From NCBI GenBank assembly GCA_016177575.1, contig JACOVA010000088.1:1-41269 (forward strand): a stretch of 41,269 nucleotides of DNA, in the 5' to 3' direction. The stretch is from Betaproteobacteria bacterium. GTDB taxonomy: Bacteria; Pseudomonadota; Gammaproteobacteria; Burkholderiales; SG8-39. Below, in pieces: positions 9,956 through 19,186 of the stretch (position 1 is the first letter of the stretch; every line of letters starts with the position of its first letter). The notes under the pieces are model-generated. The model worked only from the letters and a program-made list of their open reading frames with translations. It searched no databases and had not been told where the DNA came from. The position numbers and the translations under genes were made by a program.

Positions 9956-9984
9956 TTGCAGGGCTAACGCCATGATGTTATGGT
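9956..9984 (+). promoter_or_regulatory. Probable sigma-70 promoter of fimV
   Basis: TTGCAG (9956-9961), a 17-bp spacer and TATGGT (9979-9984) lie in the 136-base asd-fimV gap, predicting a start near 9991 and a leader of about 29 bases. Spacing is ideal and each box has four matches to consensus. It could also drive the downstream truA-trp block. Confidence 0.5.
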
Positions 9985-10019
9985 AGTCAGTCCCACAAGA
10001 ACGGCTCAGGGTGCGATGA

Positions 10020-12545
10020 GTGGCTAATTCAGTCACCGGAATTCGTCTTGCTATTGCGACGCTTCTGCTGGCGCCGCTGATGGTGCACGCAGCGGGGCTG
10101 GGCCGGTTCACGGTGAACTCGGCGCTGGGCCAGCCGCTGAATGCGGAAATCGAGATCGTTTCCCTGCAGGCGAGCGAGGAGGACTCCCTTACGGCGCGGC
10201 TGGCGACGGCGGAAGCTTTCCGCCAGGCGGGCATCGAGATGAGCTCGGCGCTGGTGGGGCTGCAGTTCAAGATCGACCGCAAGGACGGCAGGCCGGTGAT
10301 CCGCGTTTCGAGCGCGCAGCCGGTCAACGAGCCGTTCCTGGACTTGCTGGTCGAGCTGCAGTGGGCCACCGGCCGCCTGGTGCGCGAGTACACCTTCCTG
10401 CTCGATCCGCCCGAATACAAGGTGCCGCCGCCGCTCGCCGCGCCTGCCGCGCCCGCAGTGCGGCCCGCTCCCGAGGCCGCGAAGCCCGCGCCCGCCATCG
10501 AGGCGCGCCCGGTGCCGGCGGCGCCCGCAGCGCCCGCGGCCGCTGCCGCAACGCACGAGGTGAAGAAGGGCGACACGCTTGGGGCGATTGCACTCAAGAA
10601 CAGGCCGGAGGGCGTGACGCTCAACCAGATGCTGGTCGCGCTTTTCCGCGCCAACCAGGAGGCGTTCATCCGCGGCAACGTCAATCTCGTGCGCGCCGGG
10701 CGCATCCTGAGCATCCCGGAGCGCGAGGCGATCATGGCGGTCGATGCGGCGGAAGCCAACCGGCTGGTGCAGTCGCACATGGCCGAATTCGCCGAGTACA
10801 AGCAGAAGCTCGCCGCCGCCGTCGCGGCCGCGCCCGCGGCACCGGCGCCGCGCGAGCGCGAGGTCAGCGGCCGGATTGCGCCGAAGCCGGAAGCGGCCGC
10901 GCCTGCCGAGCAGAAGGACCGGCTCAAGCTCTCCAAGGCGGATCCCGCGAAACCCGCCGCGACCGCCTCGCGCGCCGCGCGCGAGGACGACAGGGTCGCG
11001 CGCGAGCGCGCGCTCAAGGAAGCGCAGTCGCGCGTCGGCGAGCTGGAGAAGAACGTCTCGGACCTGCAGAAGCTGGTCGAGATGAAGAATCAGCAGCTCG
11101 CCGAGCTGGAAAAGAAGGCGGCCGCGAAGCCCGCGCCGGCAGCCGTCGCGCCTGCGCCCGCTGCGAAGGCGCCCGAGCCGATAAAGGAGGCGCCCAAGGC
11201 GGCGCCCAAGGAGGCGCCTAAGGAGGCGGCGAAAGAAGCGCCCAAGGCCGCGGCCAAGGAGGCGCCCAAAGAGGCCCCGAAGGAGGCGCCGAAAGCGGCA
11301 ACCAAGCCGGCGCCCAAGGCGGAGTCCGCGAAGGCGAAGCCGAAACCGGCGCCGGTGAAGGCTGCGCCCGAGAAGGGCTTCGTGGAGGAATTCCTCGACG
11401 ATCCGATCGCGCTGGGCGGATTGGGCGGCGTGGCGGTGCTGCTGGCCGGCTACGGCGCGTGGGCGTGGCGGCGCAAGAAGAAGGCGCAAGGGACCACCGG
11501 GTTCCAGGACAGCGTGCTCGGCGCGGCCAGCGGCGCGGCAGCCGGTTCGGTCTTCAGCGCGACGCCGCCGCCGGCGGCCGCGGCAGCGGCGCCGGAGGCG
11601 GCCGCGGCGTCGCAGGCATCGGTCGGCGGCGGCAGTGTCGCCGCGGCAGAGACCGAAGAGGTCGATCCGATCGCCGAGGCCGACGTTTACATGGCCTATG
11701 GCCGCGACGCGCAGGCCGAGGAAATCCTCAAGGAGGCGCTCGGCAAGGATGCGAATCGCGTAGCGGTGCACGCGAAGCTGCTCGAGATCTATGCCAACCG
11801 CAAGGACAGCAAGGCCTTCGAGCAGACGGCGCTGAAAGTCAAGAGCCTCACCGACGGCAGCGGCCCGGAATGGGAAAAGGCGATGACCCTCGGCCACTCG
11901 ATCGACCCCGGCAACGGGCTCTACGGCAGCGGCGCGGCGGCGGCACCGGCGGCGGCGGCGGCGCCGGCGGCGGCGGCGCCGACGCTCGATTTCGACATCG
12001 GCGGCGCGACCGAGCCCGCGGCGGGCGCGACCGGGGCGAAGGCCGACAGCGGCCTGGACTTCGAGCTCGGCACCACCGCGGCGATTCCGAAGAGCGATTT
12101 TGCGCCGAGCGGCACGCTGGTGCTGGATGCGAAGGATACGCAGGCTGCGAGCGCGGGGCTCGACTTCGACCTGGGCGGCGGCGCGGAGAAGAAGCCCGAA
12201 GAAGCGCCGGCGAAGGCCGATCCGGACGCGACCGTGGCGATGGATTTCGACCTCAATCTCGATCTGGGCGGCGGCAAGCCGGCGGAGCCCGCGAAGCCCG
12301 CGGCCGAGGCGCCGCTCGATCTCGGCGGCCTGAGCCTGGACCTCGGCACGCCCGCGGGCGCGGCGCCTGCGGCCGGCGGCGCCGACCCGAAATGGCAGGA
12401 GGTCGCGACCAAGCTCGATCTGGCCAAGGCGTACCAGGAAATGGGCGACAAGGACGGGGCGCGCGAGCTGCTGAACGAGGTGGTGAAGGAGGGCGACGCC
12501 GCGCAGAAGGGCCAGGCGCAGCAGATGCTTTCCAGTCTAGGCTGA
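10020..12545 (+). CDS. fimV: FimV-like polar hub protein with LysM domain
   Basis: FimV is an inner-membrane, peptidoglycan-binding scaffold linked to type IV pili and pole organisation. The 841-residue product has a signal peptide (about 1-24, ending VHA), the conserved FimV N-terminal domain (26-140), a LysM domain (about 178-236), a coiled coil (about 325-365), an EAPK-rich repeat (390-435), one transmembrane helix (about 464-482) and an acidic cytoplasmic part with TPR-like helices near 549-610. It ends in the FimV C-terminal helical motif (789-841). The GTG start at 10020 gives an intact signal peptide. The stop overlaps the proposed CTG start of truA. Confidence 0.93.
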   Translation: MANSVTGIRLAIATLLLAPLMVHAAGLGRFTVNSALGQPLNAEIEIVSLQASEEDSLTARLATAEAFRQAGIEMSSALVGLQFKIDRKDGRPVIRVSSAQPVNEPFLDLLVELQWATGRLVREYTFLLDPPEYKVPPPLAAPAAPAVRPAPEAAKPAPAIEARPVPAAPAAPAAAAATHEVKKGDTLGAIALKNRPEGVTLNQMLVALFRANQEAFIRGNVNLVRAGRILSIPEREAIMAVDAAEANRLVQSHMAEFAEYKQKLAAAVAAAPAAPAPREREVSGRIAPKPEAAAPAEQKDRLKLSKADPAKPAATASRAAREDDRVARERALKEAQSRVGELEKNVSDLQKLVEMKNQQLAELEKKAAAKPAPAAVAPAPAAKAPEPIKEAPKAAPKEAPKEAAKEAPKAAAKEAPKEAPKEAPKAATKPAPKAESAKAKPKPAPVKAAPEKGFVEEFLDDPIALGGLGGVAVLLAGYGAWAWRRKKKAQGTTGFQDSVLGAASGAAAGSVFSATPPPAAAAAAPEAAAASQASVGGGSVAAAETEEVDPIAEADVYMAYGRDAQAEEILKEALGKDANRVAVHAKLLEIYANRKDSKAFEQTALKVKSLTDGSGPEWEKAMTLGHSIDPGNGLYGSGAAAAPAAAAAPAAAAPTLDFDIGGATEPAAGATGAKADSGLDFELGTTAAIPKSDFAPSGTLVLDAKDTQAASAGLDFDLGGGAEKKPEEAPAKADPDATVAMDFDLNLDLGGGKPAEPAKPAAEAPLDLGGLSLDLGTPAGAAPAAGGADPKWQEVATKLDLAKAYQEMGDKDGARELLNEVVKEGDAAQKGQAQQMLSSLG
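11187..11325 (+). repeat. Degenerate 12-bp tandem repeat coding EAPK units in fimV
   Basis: About eleven imperfect units of glutamate/lysine-alanine-proline-lysine (EAPK, EAAK, KAAPK) run through residues 390-435. They form a flexible Pro/Ala/Lys linker between the coiled coil and the transmembrane helix. Codons vary between GCG and GCC and between AAG and AAA, so the array is not a fresh duplication. Confidence 0.75.
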
Positions 12546-13342
12546 GCGCGACGAGAATCGCACTCGGAATCGAGTACGACGGCAGCCGCTTTCTCGGCTG
12601 GCAGAGGCAGCCGGGCGGCGGCACAGTGCAGGACGCCCTCGAGGCGGCGCTCGGCGCCATCGCCGGCGAGGCGACCGCGGTGACCTGCGCCGGCCGCACC
12701 GACCGCGGCGTACACGCGCGCGCCCAGGTCGCTCACTTCGATACCGCCGCCGAGCGCCCGGATTCGGCCTGGGTGCGCGGCGTCAACGCGCTGCTGCCGG
12801 AGGCGGCCGCTGTGCTCTGGTCGCGCCGCGTGGCGCCCGAGTTCCATGCGCGCTACGGCGCGCTCTCGCGCACCTACCGCTACGTGCTGCTGAACCGCCC
12901 TGTGCGGCCTGCGCTCGCCGCGCGCTACGCCGGCTGGCACCACGCGCCGCTCGATATCGGCGCAATGCGCGCGGCGGCCGGCTACCTCCTCGGCGAGCAC
13001 GATTTCTCCGCTTTTCGCGCAACCGAGTGCCAGGCGAAGAGCGCGGTGCGCACGCTGTACTCGATATCGATCGAGCGCAGCGGCGAGCGCATCGACTTCA
13101 CCCTGCGCGCCAACGCCTGGCTGCAGCACATGGTGCGCAACATCGTCGGCACGCTGGTGTACGTCGGCAAGGGCAAGCACCCGCCGCAATGGGCGGGCCA
13201 GGTGCTCGCGTCGCGCGACCGTGCGCTGGCCGCGCCGACCTTCGCGCCCGAGGGACTCTACCTGGAGGCGATCGAGTACGATGCCCGCTGGAACCTTCCG
13301 ACGATCCAGCGGCAGAGCGTCGTGCTGCCGGTCGGGCCATGA
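12542..13342 (+). CDS. truA: tRNA pseudouridine(38-40) synthase; probable CTG start
   Basis: TruA isomerises uridines 38-40 in tRNA anticodon arms. The conserved core starts RIALGIEYDGSRFLGWQRQ; the catalytic aspartate is D54 in AGRTDRGVHA, and HNFSAF-like HDFSAF and FTLRANAWLQHMVRN follow. No in-frame ATG, GTG or TTG lies close upstream. The frame is open far back through the fimV shadow, but those residues are not TruA-like. The best start is CTG at 12542, which overlaps the fimV stop as CTGA in the same way ATGA overlaps work, giving 266 residues. The product is sure; the start codon is inference. trpF overlaps the 3' end (ATGA). Confidence 0.92.
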   Translation: MSATRIALGIEYDGSRFLGWQRQPGGGTVQDALEAALGAIAGEATAVTCAGRTDRGVHARAQVAHFDTAAERPDSAWVRGVNALLPEAAAVLWSRRVAPEFHARYGALSRTYRYVLLNRPVRPALAARYAGWHHAPLDIGAMRAAAGYLLGEHDFSAFRATECQAKSAVRTLYSISIERSGERIDFTLRANAWLQHMVRNIVGTLVYVGKGKHPPQWAGQVLASRDRALAAPTFAPEGLYLEAIEYDARWNLPTIQRQSVVLPVGP

Positions 13343-13945
13343 GAACCCGCGTCAAGATCTGCGGCATCACGCGCCTCGAGGACGCGCAGGCGGCCGCGCA
13401 GGCCGGCGCAGACGCGATCGGGCTGGTCTTCTATCCGCCGAGCCCGCGCTGCCTGCGCATCGAGCAGGCGCGCGCGCTGCGCGCCGCGCTGCCGCCGTAC
13501 GTGACGCCGGTCGCATTGTTCGTCAATCCGGCGCGCGACGAGGTCGAGGCCGTGCTCGAAGGCGTGCGCCCGGCGATGCTGCAGTTCCACGGCGAGGAGG
13601 CACCGGATTTTTGCGCTCAATTCGACGTGCCCTACGTCAAGGCTTGCAGGGTGAGGCCGGGCGTCGATTTGCTAGAATACCTGCGCCCGTTTTCCGGCGC
13701 CGCGGGCTGGCTGCTCGACAGCCACGTCGAAGAGTATGGCGGGGTCGGCGAGCGCTTCGACTGGTCGCTGGTTCCGGCCGCGCGCGCCCGGCCGCTCATC
13801 CTATCGGGCGGCCTCACGCGCGACAACGTGGGCAAAGCGATCCGGCGCGTGCGGCCCTGGGCGGTCGACGTTTCGAGCGGAGTCGAGTCCGCGAAGGGCA
13901 TTAAAGACGCGGCAAGGATCGCCGCCTTCATCGCCGAGGTCAGGA

Positions 13946-13959
<14 letters not shown>
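13339..13959 (+). CDS. trpF: Phosphoribosylanthranilate isomerase
   Basis: TrpF performs the Amadori rearrangement of phosphoribosylanthranilate in tryptophan synthesis. The 206-residue TIM-barrel protein starts [16 protein letters not shown] with catalytic Cys8. The aspartate acid lies in WLLDSH, and the phosphate-binding turns are [10 protein letters not shown] and VDVSSGVES. The ATG overlaps the truA stop (ATGA, 13339-13342) and trpB begins inside its last codons. trpF-trpB-trpA without the other trp genes is the usual betaproteobacterial split. Confidence 0.97.
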
Positions 13960-15145
<1,186 letters not shown>

Positions 15146-15147
15146 CG

Positions 15148-15966
15148 ATGTCGCGCATCCAGGCCCGCTTCGAGGCTCTGCGCAGATCCGGCCGCAAGGC
15201 GCTCATTCCGTACATCACCGCGGGCGACCCGAGCCCGGGCCTCACGGTGCCGCTCGTGCACGCGCTGGTCGAAGCCGGCGCCGACGTCATCGAGCTGGGC
15301 GTGCCGTTTTCCGACCCGATGGCCGACGGCCCGGTGGTCCAGCGCTCCGGCGAACGGGCGTTGAAGAATGGGGTTGGTCTTTCTGACGTTCTCACTCTTG
15401 TAAAGTCTTTTCGAGAGAAGGACTCGAATACTCCGCTCGTTCTTATGGGCTACGCCAATCCGCTCGAGGCGATGGGGCTCGAGCGCTTCGTGCGCGAAGC
15501 CGGGTCCGCTGGCGTCGACGGCGTGATCGTGGTCGACTACCCGCCCGAGGAGTGCGCGGAGTTCACCGCGCTCGCGAAGTCGAACGGCATCGACCCGATC
15601 TTCCTGCTCGCGCCTACCTCGACCGACGAACGGATCCGGCAGATCGCGCGGGTGGCGAGCGGCTATCTCTATTACGTATCGCTCACGGGAATCACGGGCG
15701 CGGGGCACATCGACGTGTCGGACGTCGCGGCGCACATTCCGAAGCTGCGCGCCGCCTCCAGCCTGCCGATCGGGGTCGGCTTCGGCATCCGCGACGCGGC
15801 CTCGGCACGCCGCATCGCCGAGCTCGCCGATGCGGTGGTGATCGGCAGCCGCGTCATCCAGGAGATCGAGTCGGCCGCGCCGGAGGAGGCGGAGGCGCGG
15901 GTCAAGGCCTTCCTGGCGTCGATCCGGGCGGCGCTCGACGGCGCCGCGGCAAAGGCGTTCGCGTAA
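15148..15966 (+). CDS. trpA: Tryptophan synthase alpha chain
   Basis: TrpA cleaves indole-3-glycerol phosphate to indole, which is channelled to TrpB. The 272-residue TIM barrel has catalytic Glu49 ([11 protein letters not shown]) and the aspartate of DPMADGP, plus GVGFGIRD near the phosphate site. Bases 15361-15440 are only about 45% G+C (36 of 80) with codons rare in the neighbours, although the encoded segment aligns normally with TrpA. Four bases separate its stop from accD. Confidence 0.98.
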   Translation: MSRIQARFEALRRSGRKALIPYITAGDPSPGLTVPLVHALVEAGADVIELGVPFSDPMADGPVVQRSGERALKNGVGLSDVLTLVKSFREKDSNTPLVLMGYANPLEAMGLERFVREAGSAGVDGVIVVDYPPEECAEFTALAKSNGIDPIFLLAPTSTDERIRQIARVASGYLYYVSLTGITGAGHIDVSDVAAHIPKLRAASSLPIGVGFGIRDAASARRIAELADAVVIGSRVIQEIESAAPEEAEARVKAFLASIRAALDGAAAKAFA

Positions 15967-15970
15967 ACCC

Positions 15971-16840
15971 ATGAGCTGGCTGCAGAAGCTGCTGCCGCCG
16001 AAGATCCAGCGTGCCACCGGCCCGCGCAAGCAGGTGCCCGAAGGCCTGTGGACCAAGTGCCCGGCGTGCAACGCGGTGCTGTACAGCACCGACCTGGAGA
16101 AGAATCTCAACGTCTGTCCGAAGTGCGGCGAGCACCAGCGCATCGGCGCGCGCGCGCGCCTCGATACGCTGCTCGACCCCGAGGGCCGCTACGAGATCGG
16201 CGCCGAGGTGCAGCCGGTCGACAGCCTCAAGTTCCGGGACTCGAAGAAGTACCCGGAGCGGCTCGAGGAGGGCCAGAGCGCGACCGGAGAGACCGACGCG
16301 CTGGTGGTGATGCAGGGCGCGATCAAGTCGCTCGGCGTGGTGTGCGCGGCGTTCGAGTTCGAGTTCATGGGCGGCTCGATGGGGTCGGTGGTCGGCGAGC
16401 GCTTCGTGCGCGGGGTGCGCGTCGCGATCGAGCAGAAGCTGCCTTTCCTGTGCATCACCGCCTCGGGCGGGGCGCGCATGCAGGAGGGACTGTTCTCCCT
16501 CGCCCAGATGGCGAAGACCACCGCTTCGCTCACCGAGCTCGCGCAGCGGCGCCTGCCCTTCGTCACCGTGCTCACCGACCCCACCATGGGCGGGGTCTCG
16601 GCGAGCTTCGCCATGATCGGCGACATCGTCATCGCCGAGCCCAAGGCGCTGATCGGCTTCGCCGGCCCGCGCGTCATCGAGCAGACCGTGCGGCAAAAGC
16701 TGCCCGAGGGCTTCCAGCGCGCCGAATTCCTGCTGGAGAAGGGCGCGATCGACCTGATCGTTGACCGCAGGCAGCTGCGGGACAAGCTGCACACGCTGCT
16801 CGCGCTGCTGCAGGGGAAGCCCACCGAAAACGCTTCGTGA
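15971..16840 (+). CDS. accD: Acetyl-CoA carboxylase carboxyltransferase subunit beta
   Basis: AccD is half of the carboxyltransferase that makes malonyl-CoA for fatty acid synthesis. The 289-residue protein carries the N-terminal zinc ribbon (CPAC near residue 30, CPKC near 50) and the crotonase-fold core with [22 protein letters not shown] and [12 protein letters not shown]. Its stop overlaps the folC GTG by 4 bases (GTGA). The trpA-accD-folC order is common in proteobacteria. Confidence 0.97.
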   Translation: MSWLQKLLPPKIQRATGPRKQVPEGLWTKCPACNAVLYSTDLEKNLNVCPKCGEHQRIGARARLDTLLDPEGRYEIGAEVQPVDSLKFRDSKKYPERLEEGQSATGETDALVVMQGAIKSLGVVCAAFEFEFMGGSMGSVVGERFVRGVRVAIEQKLPFLCITASGGARMQEGLFSLAQMAKTTASLTELAQRRLPFVTVLTDPTMGGVSASFAMIGDIVIAEPKALIGFAGPRVIEQTVRQKLPEGFQRAEFLLEKGAIDLIVDRRQLRDKLHTLLALLQGKPTENAS

Positions 16841-18087
16841 GCGCGAGGACGCTCGAGCACTGGCTTGCATACATCGAGCGGCAGCACCCGCAGTCGATCG
16901 CGCTGGGGCTGGAACGTGTTCTTGAAGTCCATTCAAGGCTGAGAACTACACTCGCCTGCCCGATCATCACGGTCGGCGGCACCAACGGCAAGGGCTCGAC
17001 CTGCGCCATGCTGGAAGCGATCCTCGGTGCCGCCGGCTATCGCACCGCGCTCTACAGCTCGCCGCATCTGCGGCGCTACAACGAGCGCGTGCGCATCGCC
17101 GGACGCGAGGCGGACGACGCCGCGCTTTGCGCCGCCTTCGCCGCGGTCGAGGCGGCGCGCGGCGAGGTGCCGCTCACCTATTTCGAGTTCGGCACGCTCG
17201 CGGCATTTCACCTCTTCGCCCAGGAGAAGCCCGACGTCGCAATTCTCGAGGTGGGACTGGGGGGCAGGCTCGACGCGGTGAACCTGCTCGATGCCGACTG
17301 CTCGGTACTAACCAGCATCGCCATCGATCACGTCGAGTATCTCGGCGCATCGCGCGAGGCGATCGGCCGCGAGAAGGCGGGGATCTTCCGGCTCGGCAGA
17401 CCGGCAGTTATTTCCGAACCTCAGGTTCCGCAAAGCGTTCTGAAGGAGATCCGAGAAATAAAACCTCACCCCCTCTTTATCGGCCGGGACTTCGGCTACG
17501 AGGTCCGGGGAACGCAGTGGTCTTACTGGGGACCGGGTGGCAGGCGCTCCGGGCTCGCCCATCCGGCGCTGCGCGGCGCGGCACAGCTGCGCAACGCCGC
17601 CGCGGCGCTCGCGGCCCTCGACGCCATGCGCGAGCGGCTTCCGGTCGCCATGCAGGACGTGCGGCGCGGGCTCGCCGAAGTCACTCTGCCCGGCCGGTTC
17701 CAGGTGCTGCCGGGCCGCCCGCAGGTGGTGCTCGACGTCGCGCACAACCCCGAGGCCGCCGCCGTGCTGGCTGCGAATCTCGGCGACAGCGGCTTCGCGC
17801 CGCAGACGATCGCGGTGTTCGGCATGCTGCGCGACAAGGACATCGCCGGCGTGGCGCGCGCGGTCGCGGCGCGCATCACGCGCTGGCACCTGGCGACGTT
17901 GCCCGGGCCTCGCGGAGCGGACGCGGGTTTTCTCTCGGGGATTTTCCGTGAACTGAGAATAGAAACACCCATCTTTGAGCACGCGACAGTCCCGGAAGCT
18001 CTCGCAGCAGCGCGAAGCGAGGCGAAGGAGAATGATAAAATCGTCGTCTTCGGCTCGTTCCTCACCGTCGCCGGCGCCTATGGCTGA
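16837..18087 (+). CDS. folC: Bifunctional dihydrofolate/folylpolyglutamate synthase
   Basis: FolC adds glutamate to dihydropteroate and later to folates. The 416-residue Mur-ligase-fold protein has the P-loop GGTNGKGST near residue 50, [44 protein letters not shown], and DVAHNPEA in the C-terminal domain. The GTG start overlaps accD. An AT-richer segment (17401-17480, 39 of 80 G+C) codes a variable loop. The gene overlaps dedD by 8 bases. Confidence 0.96.
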   Translation: MSARTLEHWLAYIERQHPQSIALGLERVLEVHSRLRTTLACPIITVGGTNGKGSTCAMLEAILGAAGYRTALYSSPHLRRYNERVRIAGREADDAALCAAFAAVEAARGEVPLTYFEFGTLAAFHLFAQEKPDVAILEVGLGGRLDAVNLLDADCSVLTSIAIDHVEYLGASREAIGREKAGIFRLGRPAVISEPQVPQSVLKEIREIKPHPLFIGRDFGYEVRGTQWSYWGPGGRRSGLAHPALRGAAQLRNAAAALAALDAMRERLPVAMQDVRRGLAEVTLPGRFQVLPGRPQVVLDVAHNPEAAAVLAANLGDSGFAPQTIAVFGMLRDKDIAGVARAVAARITRWHLATLPGPRGADAGFLSGIFRELRIETPIFEHATVPEALAAARSEAKENDKIVVFGSFLTVAGAYG

Positions 18088-18670
18088 AAACGAAGACGTC
18101 AATACGCTGAAGCGCCGAGGTCGACGCCGGCTGGTCGGCGCCATCGCGCTGGTGCTCGCCGCGGTGATCGTGCTGCCGATGGTGTTCGATTCCGAGCCCA
18201 AGGGCAGCGCGCCGCCGGTCAGCGTGCGCATTCCCGGCGAGGACGAGAGCAGCTTCACGCCCAAGGTGACGCCCAAGGCACCCGCCGAGAAGCCGGCGGC
18301 GCAGACGCCTGTCGAGAAGAAAGTCGAAAAACAGCTCGAGAAGCAGTCCGAAAGACAAGCGGAGAAGCCGCCCGAAAAGCCTCCGGTCGCCGCCGAAGCG
18401 GAGCGGGCCCGCGCGGAACGCGCCCTAGCAGGGGGCGAGCAATTCGTCGTTCAGGTCGGTGCATTCGCGGACCCGGAAAAGGTAAGAGAAGTCACCGGAA
18501 AGGTGGCTTCCGCCAAGTTGCCCTATTTCACCGAGCGCGTGCCCGTGGCGAGCGGAATGCTGACGCGTGTGCGCGTAGGGCCCTTTCCGAGCCGGAACGC
18601 TGCCGAAGAAGCGCACAAGAAGCTCATCGAACTCGGCCTGAAGGGCAGCAAGGTCATCGGCCTGTCGTGA
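18080..18670 (+). CDS. dedD: SPOR-domain inner-membrane protein (DedD-like)
   Basis: A 196-residue bitopic protein: a short basic cytoplasmic start, one transmembrane helix (LVGAIALVLAAVIVLPMVF, about residues 14-32), a Lys/Glu/Pro-rich periplasmic linker and a C-terminal SPOR domain (FVVQVGAFADPEKV... to the end). SPOR domains bind denuded septal peptidoglycan. ATG 18080 is chosen over upstream in-frame starts inside folC because the membrane anchor then follows directly. It overlaps folC and is overlapped by cvpA (GTGA). Confidence 0.9.
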   Translation: MAENEDVNTLKRRGRRRLVGAIALVLAAVIVLPMVFDSEPKGSAPPVSVRIPGEDESSFTPKVTPKAPAEKPAAQTPVEKKVEKQLEKQSERQAEKPPEKPPVAAEAERARAERALAGGEQFVVQVGAFADPEKVREVTGKVASAKLPYFTERVPVASGMLTRVRVGPFPSRNAAEEAHKKLIELGLKGSKVIGLS

Positions 18671-19158
18671 CCTGGCTCGACTACGCCGTGCTCGGCGTAT
18701 TCGCGGTATCCATGGTCCTCGGCGCATGGCGCGGGCTGGTGCGCGAAGTGCTCTCGGTCCTGGGCTGGGTGATCGCGTTCCTCGCCGCCAATCTTCTCGC
18801 CGGGCCGCTCGGCGCGCAAATGCCGCGTGAGATCCCGAGCCCGGAGCTCCGGGTGGCGGCCGCTTTCGCGGCGGTGTTCCTCGGCGCCCTGGTCGCCACC
18901 TCGCTGGTAGGACTGCTGTTGTCAAAGATCGTCAAGGCGGTCGGGCTTGCAGCCACCGACCGCACGCTCGGCGCGCTGTTCGGCGCGGCGCGCGCGCTGC
19001 TCATCGTCGTCGCCGCGGCGCTGCTCGCGGGGCTCACCAGCGCGCCGCGCCAGCCGTTCTGGCGCGACTCGGCGAGCGGCGCGCTGCTCGCGCAGGCGGC
19101 GCTCGCGCTCAAGCCTCTGCTGCCGCAGACGTTGGCCGAGCGCTTGCGATATGATTAG
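18667..19158 (+). CDS. cvpA: CvpA family membrane protein
   Basis: A 163-residue inner-membrane protein with about four hydrophobic helices, starting (GTG) MTWLDYAVLGVFAVSMVLGAWRGLVREVLSVLGW, the CvpA signature. It is named for colicin V production and is associated with purF across proteobacteria; its exact role is uncertain. The start overlaps the dedD stop by 4 bases. Confidence 0.92.
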   Translation: MTWLDYAVLGVFAVSMVLGAWRGLVREVLSVLGWVIAFLAANLLAGPLGAQMPREIPSPELRVAAAFAAVFLGALVATSLVGLLLSKIVKAVGLAATDRTLGALFGAARALLIVVAAALLAGLTSAPRQPFWRDSASGALLAQAALALKPLLPQTLAERLRYD

Positions 19159-19172
19159 AGCTTAGTCACGCC

Positions 19173-19186
19173 GGGAGCCACCTCCC
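19173..19186 (+). promoter_or_regulatory. Hairpin sequestering the purF Shine-Dalgarno
   Basis: GGGAG (19173-19177) is the likely ribosome site, 9 bases before the purF ATG. It can pair fully with CTCCC (19182-19186) across the 4-base loop CCAC, and the ATG begins at the next base. The 5-bp GC-rich stem would hide the ribosome site unless opened, for example by ribosomes arriving from cvpA. Confidence 0.45.

Noticed and set aside
11187..11325. CRISPR-like or satellite repeat
   Set aside because: Units are coding, degenerate and in frame with fimV (EAPK); no spacers.
11459..13342. One uninterrupted frame joining a fimV shadow to truA, as if a fusion protein
   Set aside because: The first 360 residues are an out-of-frame reading of fimV. 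TruA homology begins only after 12542.
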